DNA from: Paranoxybacillus sp035645275
Lineage (GTDB): Bacteria > Bacillota > Bacilli > Bacillales > Anoxybacillaceae
Assembly (NCBI GenBank): GCA_035645275.1
Contig: DASQMX010000023.1
Span: forward strand, 1-64,000
Direction: 5' to 3'
Length of the DNA: 64,000 nt
Shown: one piece after another, positions 60,512 to 64,000 of the stretch
Layout: each line of letters starts with the position of its first letter
How positions within the stretch are numbered: the stretch's first letter is position 1
Translations under genes and position numbers: made by a program
Notes under the pieces: model-generated
Told to the model about the DNA's origin: nothing
Databases searched by the model: none
Seen by the model: the letters and a program-made list of their open reading frames with translations, nothing else

Positions 60512-60973
60512 GTGGCAAGATTAGAGTATCGGCTCTTATTGGATCATGAAAAATATAAGTTGCTTTATTTTTACGAGAATATTGACTTGGAACAAATCAT
60601 TGCTCGGCGCGAATGCGAATTTTTTGTGAAAGACGGGGTGACGTATAGGCAGCTTTCTTCTGCTTTAGAGAATGAGACATTTGCCATTTATGTAGAGAAG
60701 TATGAACAAGGAGTAAAAGAAGATGAAATAAATGGTAATGGTCTTTTACTCGAAGTTCGCGAGTTAAATTCCGAGAAGAATCATCCGATGATTACAATGC
60801 TCAAACTGCATTCCCATCTTGAGATTATGGCCTATATCGGCAATTCATTTACCTATTTTCAAGGAAAGGAATGGCTTCGGGATTGTGTGGAAATCGATGA
60901 AGATCGAAAATTGTATGTTCTTTACGTGACACCAACAGGTTTAATATTGGAACAAGAGGGGAACGGAATATGA
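60512..60973 (+). CDS. Hypothetical protein, first gene of the ATP-grasp cassette
   Basis: A 153-residue soluble protein of no family I can name. It starts at GTG 60512 after TAAGGTAGGTG. Features are an aromatic N-terminal segment (EYRLLLDHEKYKLLYFYENI) and a final LYVTPTGLILEQEG. Its TGA overlaps the lipoprotein ATG (ATGA), so the two are co-translated. In E. coli yjf-type clusters this position is held by small DUF proteins, which suggests a related role. Confidence 0.7.
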   Translation: MARLEYRLLLDHEKYKLLYFYENIDLEQIIARRECEFFVKDGVTYRQLSSALENETFAIYVEKYEQGVKEDEINGNGLLLEVRELNSEKNHPMITMLKLHSHLEIMAYIGNSFTYFQGKEWLRDCVEIDEDRKLYVLYVTPTGLILEQEGNGI

Positions 60974-61305
60974 ATAAAACAAAAAGAATGATGCTCGGGG
61001 TTGTAACAACATTAATGGCTGGTTCATTAGTTGCTTGTAATAATAACGACGAAAGCTTGCCGCTGCTTCCGAATGATCAAGATTGCGATGATTGGGAATG
61101 GGATTCGGATACAGGTACGTATGTGTGCGATGATGATGATAGCACGTATTACCGCCATTATTATCATGGCGGAAGTTATTACCCTTCCAAACGGAGTTTA
61201 GAGAAATCACCGTCATATAAAAGTGATCAAATGACTCAAGAATTCCAAAATCGGGCGAAATCAGGAATCGGTTCAGGGACAAAAGGCGGTTCATTTGGAG
61301 GATAA
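60970..61305 (+). CDS. Acidic lipoprotein (YgiB/YjfM-like role)
   Basis: A 111-residue predicted lipoprotein: basic start, hydrophobic segment and lipobox SLVAC. The mature part is Asp-rich (NDQDCDDWEWDSDTG and CDDDDSTYY) and ends in a Gly/Ser-rich tail (SGIGSGTKGGSFGG). E. coli pairs DUF1190 lipoproteins YgiB/YjfM with glutathionylspermidine-synthase-like proteins, as here. Homology to DUF1190 is not certain. Confidence 0.72.
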   Translation: MNKTKRMMLGVVTTLMAGSLVACNNNDESLPLLPNDQDCDDWEWDSDTGTYVCDDDDSTYYRHYYHGGSYYPSKRSLEKSPSYKSDQMTQEFQNRAKSGIGSGTKGGSFGG

Positions 61306-62591
61306 TGATGTATTCTTTAAAAGAACATAAGGAGCGCAGGGAACAATTTTATAAGCGGATGGAAGGGTTTTGGCCCGATTTATATGCTGTGGAATATGCG
61401 TTGTTTGATTATTATGCTTTAACGAAAACTGAAGTGAAAGCAATGATTAACGCGACAAACCGAATTGGGCACATTTATCGAAAAACAGCACAGCTGCTTC
61501 GGAGACTGCCGGAAGAAACGTTACAGTTATTAGGTTTTCGTGCTGAAGTCATTCCATATTTGCGCATATCGGTGCTTCCGCAAGAAGCCGTCATTGCCAG
61601 AGCGGATTTAGCTTATGTAAATCATGAATTTAAGTTAATTGAACTGAATGCGGATACTCCGACGTTTATTCGCGAAACATTTGATATCAATGAGCGCATT
61701 GCCAGTGAGTTTCATACTCAATCTCCTAATACGGGTGCAGCGGACAGATTAGCGCTTGCTTTAAAAAGCGCGATTGAACAGTCATTTGGTGCTATATGCA
61801 GTAATGGGAACCCATATGTCGTTTTTACCTCACACGAGGACCATATAGAGGATAGAGAAACCGTGCGCTATCTGCAACGTTTAAGTAGGCTGGAAGCGGC
61901 ATATGTTCCTCTTCATAAACTTCGCGTAATTGCAGAAGATATTCGTTTAAATGATGGAAGCATTCTAAAACGCGGTCTATATGACAGCGGCGGAAAACGA
62001 ATTGATGTGCTGTATCGACAAACATATCCGCTTGAACATTTGCTCGAAGACCGCTCTCCCGATGGTGAGGAAGTAGGAAAATTATTGCTGCAACTATGGA
62101 ATGAAAGAGAAGTGGCCCTGATCAACCCGCCATCTGCGTTTTTACTACAATCGAAAGCCGTTCAAGCATTAATATGGGGATTGCATGAAGAGAGAAATCA
62201 GTTTTTTACAGAAGAAGAGCATAGTTGGATTTCACAACACTTTTTGCCCACTTATCTAGATGAAGAATATTTTTTGACGAAAAAAGAGACATATGTACAA
62301 AAACCTGCGTTTGGGCGTGAAGGGGATACAGTCGTTATTAAGAATGAAGAAGGAAATCCGATTTTTGCAGACCTTCAGCAAACGTATGTCGATGAAACGC
62401 CTGTTTATCAGCAATATGTTTCTTTGCCCGAAGCGATGGTAAAAACGGTAAAAGGATACGAAAATGTAAGGCTTTTGCATACTTGTTTTTTAATTAACGG
62501 AGAAGCGATGGGAATCGGCTTGCGCGCGGGCGGAATTATTACTAATAACTTATCTTACTATTTGCCGGTGATGATAGAAGGGAAAGGATGA
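61305..62591 (+). CDS. Glutathionylspermidine synthase-like ATP-grasp protein
   Basis: A 428-residue ATP-grasp ligase of the YgiC/YjfC group. LAYVNHEFKLIELNADTPTF and the later KPAFGREGDTVVIKNEEGN (ATP-binding lysine loop) and LRAGGIITNNLSYYLPV match the family. E. coli Gsp synthetase joins glutathione to spermidine, but this stand-alone group has no amidase domain and its substrate is unknown. The start ATG 61305 overlaps the lipoprotein TAA; ATG 61308 is equally possible. Confidence 0.88.
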   Translation: MMYSLKEHKERREQFYKRMEGFWPDLYAVEYALFDYYALTKTEVKAMINATNRIGHIYRKTAQLLRRLPEETLQLLGFRAEVIPYLRISVLPQEAVIARADLAYVNHEFKLIELNADTPTFIRETFDINERIASEFHTQSPNTGAADRLALALKSAIEQSFGAICSNGNPYVVFTSHEDHIEDRETVRYLQRLSRLEAAYVPLHKLRVIAEDIRLNDGSILKRGLYDSGGKRIDVLYRQTYPLEHLLEDRSPDGEEVGKLLLQLWNEREVALINPPSAFLLQSKAVQALIWGLHEERNQFFTEEEHSWISQHFLPTYLDEEYFLTKKETYVQKPAFGREGDTVVIKNEEGNPIFADLQQTYVDETPVYQQYVSLPEAMVKTVKGYENVRLLHTCFLINGEAMGIGLRAGGIITNNLSYYLPVMIEGKG

Positions 62592-62995
62592 AAATGATGT
62601 CATATATAATCAACTTTTTTATTTATACGGTGTTAGGTTTCGTGTTGATGGGAGTTGGGATTGGCTTATTTAGTCTGACAACGAAATTTTCCGAGCGGGA
62701 GTTAATTCGCCAAGGAAATATCGCGGTAGCGTTAAAGTTATGGGGGAAAGGAATTGGATTAGCGATTGTCATTTATGCTGCTTGGAGCAACAGTGTCAGC
62801 TTGCTCGATGCAGTTATGTGGGGAGTCATCGGGATTATTACACAAATTCTTGCTTACTTAGCTCTTGAGTATATTTTTACACCTAAGACGAACTTGGCGA
62901 AAAAGGTGGAAGAAGGCAATCTTGCCGTTGGTTTCAGCTTATTTGCGATTTCCGTTATTGTTGGTTTGATTGTTGCAGGAAGTATGTCTTATTAA
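62588..62995 (+). CDS. DUF350 membrane protein (YjfL-like)
   Basis: A 135-residue protein with four membrane segments in two repeats: FFIYTVLGFVLMGVGIGLF then ELIRQGNIAVALKLWGKGIG, and again EEGNLAVGFSLFAISVIVGL. This duplicated GN-x-A pattern defines DUF350. It overlaps the ATP-grasp gene by four bases (ATGA). DUF350 proteins accompany YgiC-like proteins in many bacteria; function unknown. Confidence 0.88.
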   Translation: MKMMSYIINFFIYTVLGFVLMGVGIGLFSLTTKFSERELIRQGNIAVALKLWGKGIGLAIVIYAAWSNSVSLLDAVMWGVIGIITQILAYLALEYIFTPKTNLAKKVEEGNLAVGFSLFAISVIVGLIVAGSMSY

Positions 62996-63002
62996 CGATT
63001 CT

Positions 63003-63046
63003 AAATCATCCGCTATGTGGTTACACTGCATAGTGGATGATTTTTT
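63003..63046 (+). terminator. Terminator of the ATP-grasp cassette
   Basis: AAATCATCCGCTATG and CATAGTGGATGATTT pair (one G-T) and are followed by TTTG. Confidence 0.88.
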
Positions 63047-63126
63047 GTTAAAGAACTGAGCGGTCATTCACGCCATGACGATTGGTTGCATTAAATAGTA
63101 GATATAAGCGAATAAGGAGTGGTTGT

Positions 63127-63867
63127 ATGCGTTTACAAGATAAAGTGGCCATTATTACAGGTGGGGCAAACGGAATTGGTTTAGAAGCGGCCAGGCTTTT
63201 CGCGAGTGAAGGGGCTAAAGTGGCATTGGCCGATTTTGATGCAGCGACAGGTGAAAAGCGAGTAGAAGAGTTAAAACAGCAAGGTCTTGAGGTAGAATTT
63301 TTCCAAGTGAACGTTGCCGATCGCACAAGCGTCGACAAAATGGTCGAAGATGTTATCGATTGTTTTCAAACGGTTGATATTTTAATTAATAATGCAGGGA
63401 TTACACGTGACGCAATGCTAACAAAAATGTCACAAGAAGATTTTCAACAAGTATTGAACGTCAATTTAACCGGCGTGTTTAACTGTGCACAAGCGGTAGT
63501 TCCGCATATGATTGCTCAAGGAAAAGGAAAAATTATCAATACATCTTCTGTTTCCGGAGTGTATGGCAATGTCGGACAAACGAATTATGCGGCAGCAAAA
63601 GCAGCGGTAATCGGGATGACGAAAACGTGGGCAAAGGAGCTTGGGCGCAAAGGTATCAATGTCAACGCGGTTGCTCCGGGGTTTACGGAAACGAATATGA
63701 CGGCAAAAGTACCGGAAAAAATTTTGCAGCAAATTGTCGCATCGATTCCACTACAAAAACTTGGAAAACCTTCCGATATTGCCTATGCTTACTTATATTT
63801 AGCGTCCGATGAATCCGATTATGTAAACGGCACGGTATTACATGTCGATGGTGGAATTATGATGTAA
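63127..63867 (+). CDS. 3-oxoacyl-[ACP] / acetoacetyl-CoA reductase, FabG-type SDR
   Basis: A 246-residue short-chain dehydrogenase. ITGGANGIGLEAARLF is the NAD(P)-binding loop, NNAGITRD the conserved Asn motif, and the catalytic triad is Ser in TSSVSGVYGN plus YAAAKAA (Tyr and Lys). PGFTETNMT and VLHVDGGIMM end the fold as in FabG. It is away from the fatty acid synthesis genes, so a PhaB-like or secondary FabG role is possible. ATG 63127 follows AAGGAGTGG. Confidence 0.92.
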   Translation: MRLQDKVAIITGGANGIGLEAARLFASEGAKVALADFDAATGEKRVEELKQQGLEVEFFQVNVADRTSVDKMVEDVIDCFQTVDILINNAGITRDAMLTKMSQEDFQQVLNVNLTGVFNCAQAVVPHMIAQGKGKIINTSSVSGVYGNVGQTNYAAAKAAVIGMTKTWAKELGRKGINVNAVAPGFTETNMTAKVPEKILQQIVASIPLQKLGKPSDIAYAYLYLASDESDYVNGTVLHVDGGIMM

Positions 63868-63932
63868 ACGAATAAGATTTTTATTGGCAATTTGGTTTTC
63901 ATATATTGAAAATTGCCATAGGTTGGGGCTGA

Positions 63933-64000
63933 CCTATAAGTGTTTGACTTCACGAGCGCTCTTATTTAATATTGTTATGATTGAGGGGACTGATACTTTG
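63933..64000 (-). repeat. GTCAGAC hairpin repeat, copy e, cut by window end
   Basis: On the minus strand this reads like the right end of copies a-c: CTGACC, ATAAGTGTTTGACTTCACG on the plus strand corresponds to CGTGAGGTCAGACACTTAT. It begins about 65 bases after the reductase stop. Confidence 0.6.

Overview
The window looks like chromosome of a spore-forming Bacillaceae member, most likely of the Anoxybacillus/Parageobacillus/Geobacillus kind. Evidence: strong AGGAGG-type ribosome binding sites, frequent TTG/GTG starts, spore coat genes (cotD, a CotY/CotZ/ExsY protein, a CotSA-like glycosyltransferase), a B-type RNase P RNA, and B. subtilis-like neighbourhoods (ansR-ansAB, mrfAB, cotD-ypsA-gpsB-rnpB-ypsC, glnQHMP-glnKL, fruRKA, ycgRQ). 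The species is inferred, not proven.

Layout. 1-13.7 kb: end of a coat glycosyltransferase, a sodium/bile-acid-type symporter, ansR divergent from ansAB (asparagine to aspartate to fumarate), a DUF5317 / micropeptide / GGDEF-HD-GYP cluster, an L,D-transpeptidase, a metallo-hydrolase, and a SAM-I riboswitch driving an unknown protein plus a VOC enzyme. 13.8-22 kb: gene remnants (penicillin acylase, LutA), then a spore-surface island with three proteins that share one domain, a CotZ/ExsY-like protein and, unexpectedly, a ParM-type actin with a ParR-like partner. 22-28 kb: a tripartite tricarboxylate transporter (tctCBA) behind a cre site, with a frameshifted tctA and a sensor/regulator pair collapsed by a deletion. 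29-35 kb: glutamine ABC transporter glnQHMP with the GlnK/GlnL two-component system. 35-45 kb: aldehyde dehydrogenase, then the conserved mrfAB-cotD-ypsA-gpsB-rnpB-ypsC block. 45-55 kb: orphan LytTR regulator, a second AnsR-like regulator divergent from malic enzyme, a broken rsgA-like gene behind an attenuator-like leader, and the fruRKA operon. 55-64 kb: ycgRQ, methionine aminopeptidase, a chemotaxis receptor, a four-gene lipoprotein/ATP-grasp/DUF350 cassette and a FabG-like reductase.

Two themes stand out. First, decay: at least eight genes are broken or reduced to fragments, often regulators or their sensors. Second, repeats: a hairpin family carrying GTCAGAC motifs lies just after stop codons at five places, and a second palindromic repeat occurs twice in opposite orientation. 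The best candidates for something new are the ribosome-attenuation-like leader of the rsgA paralogue (49083-49250), the actin-like module inside the spore-surface island (19579-21143), and the SAM-riboswitch operon (12676-13627). No tRNA, CRISPR array, intact transposase or prophage was recognised.
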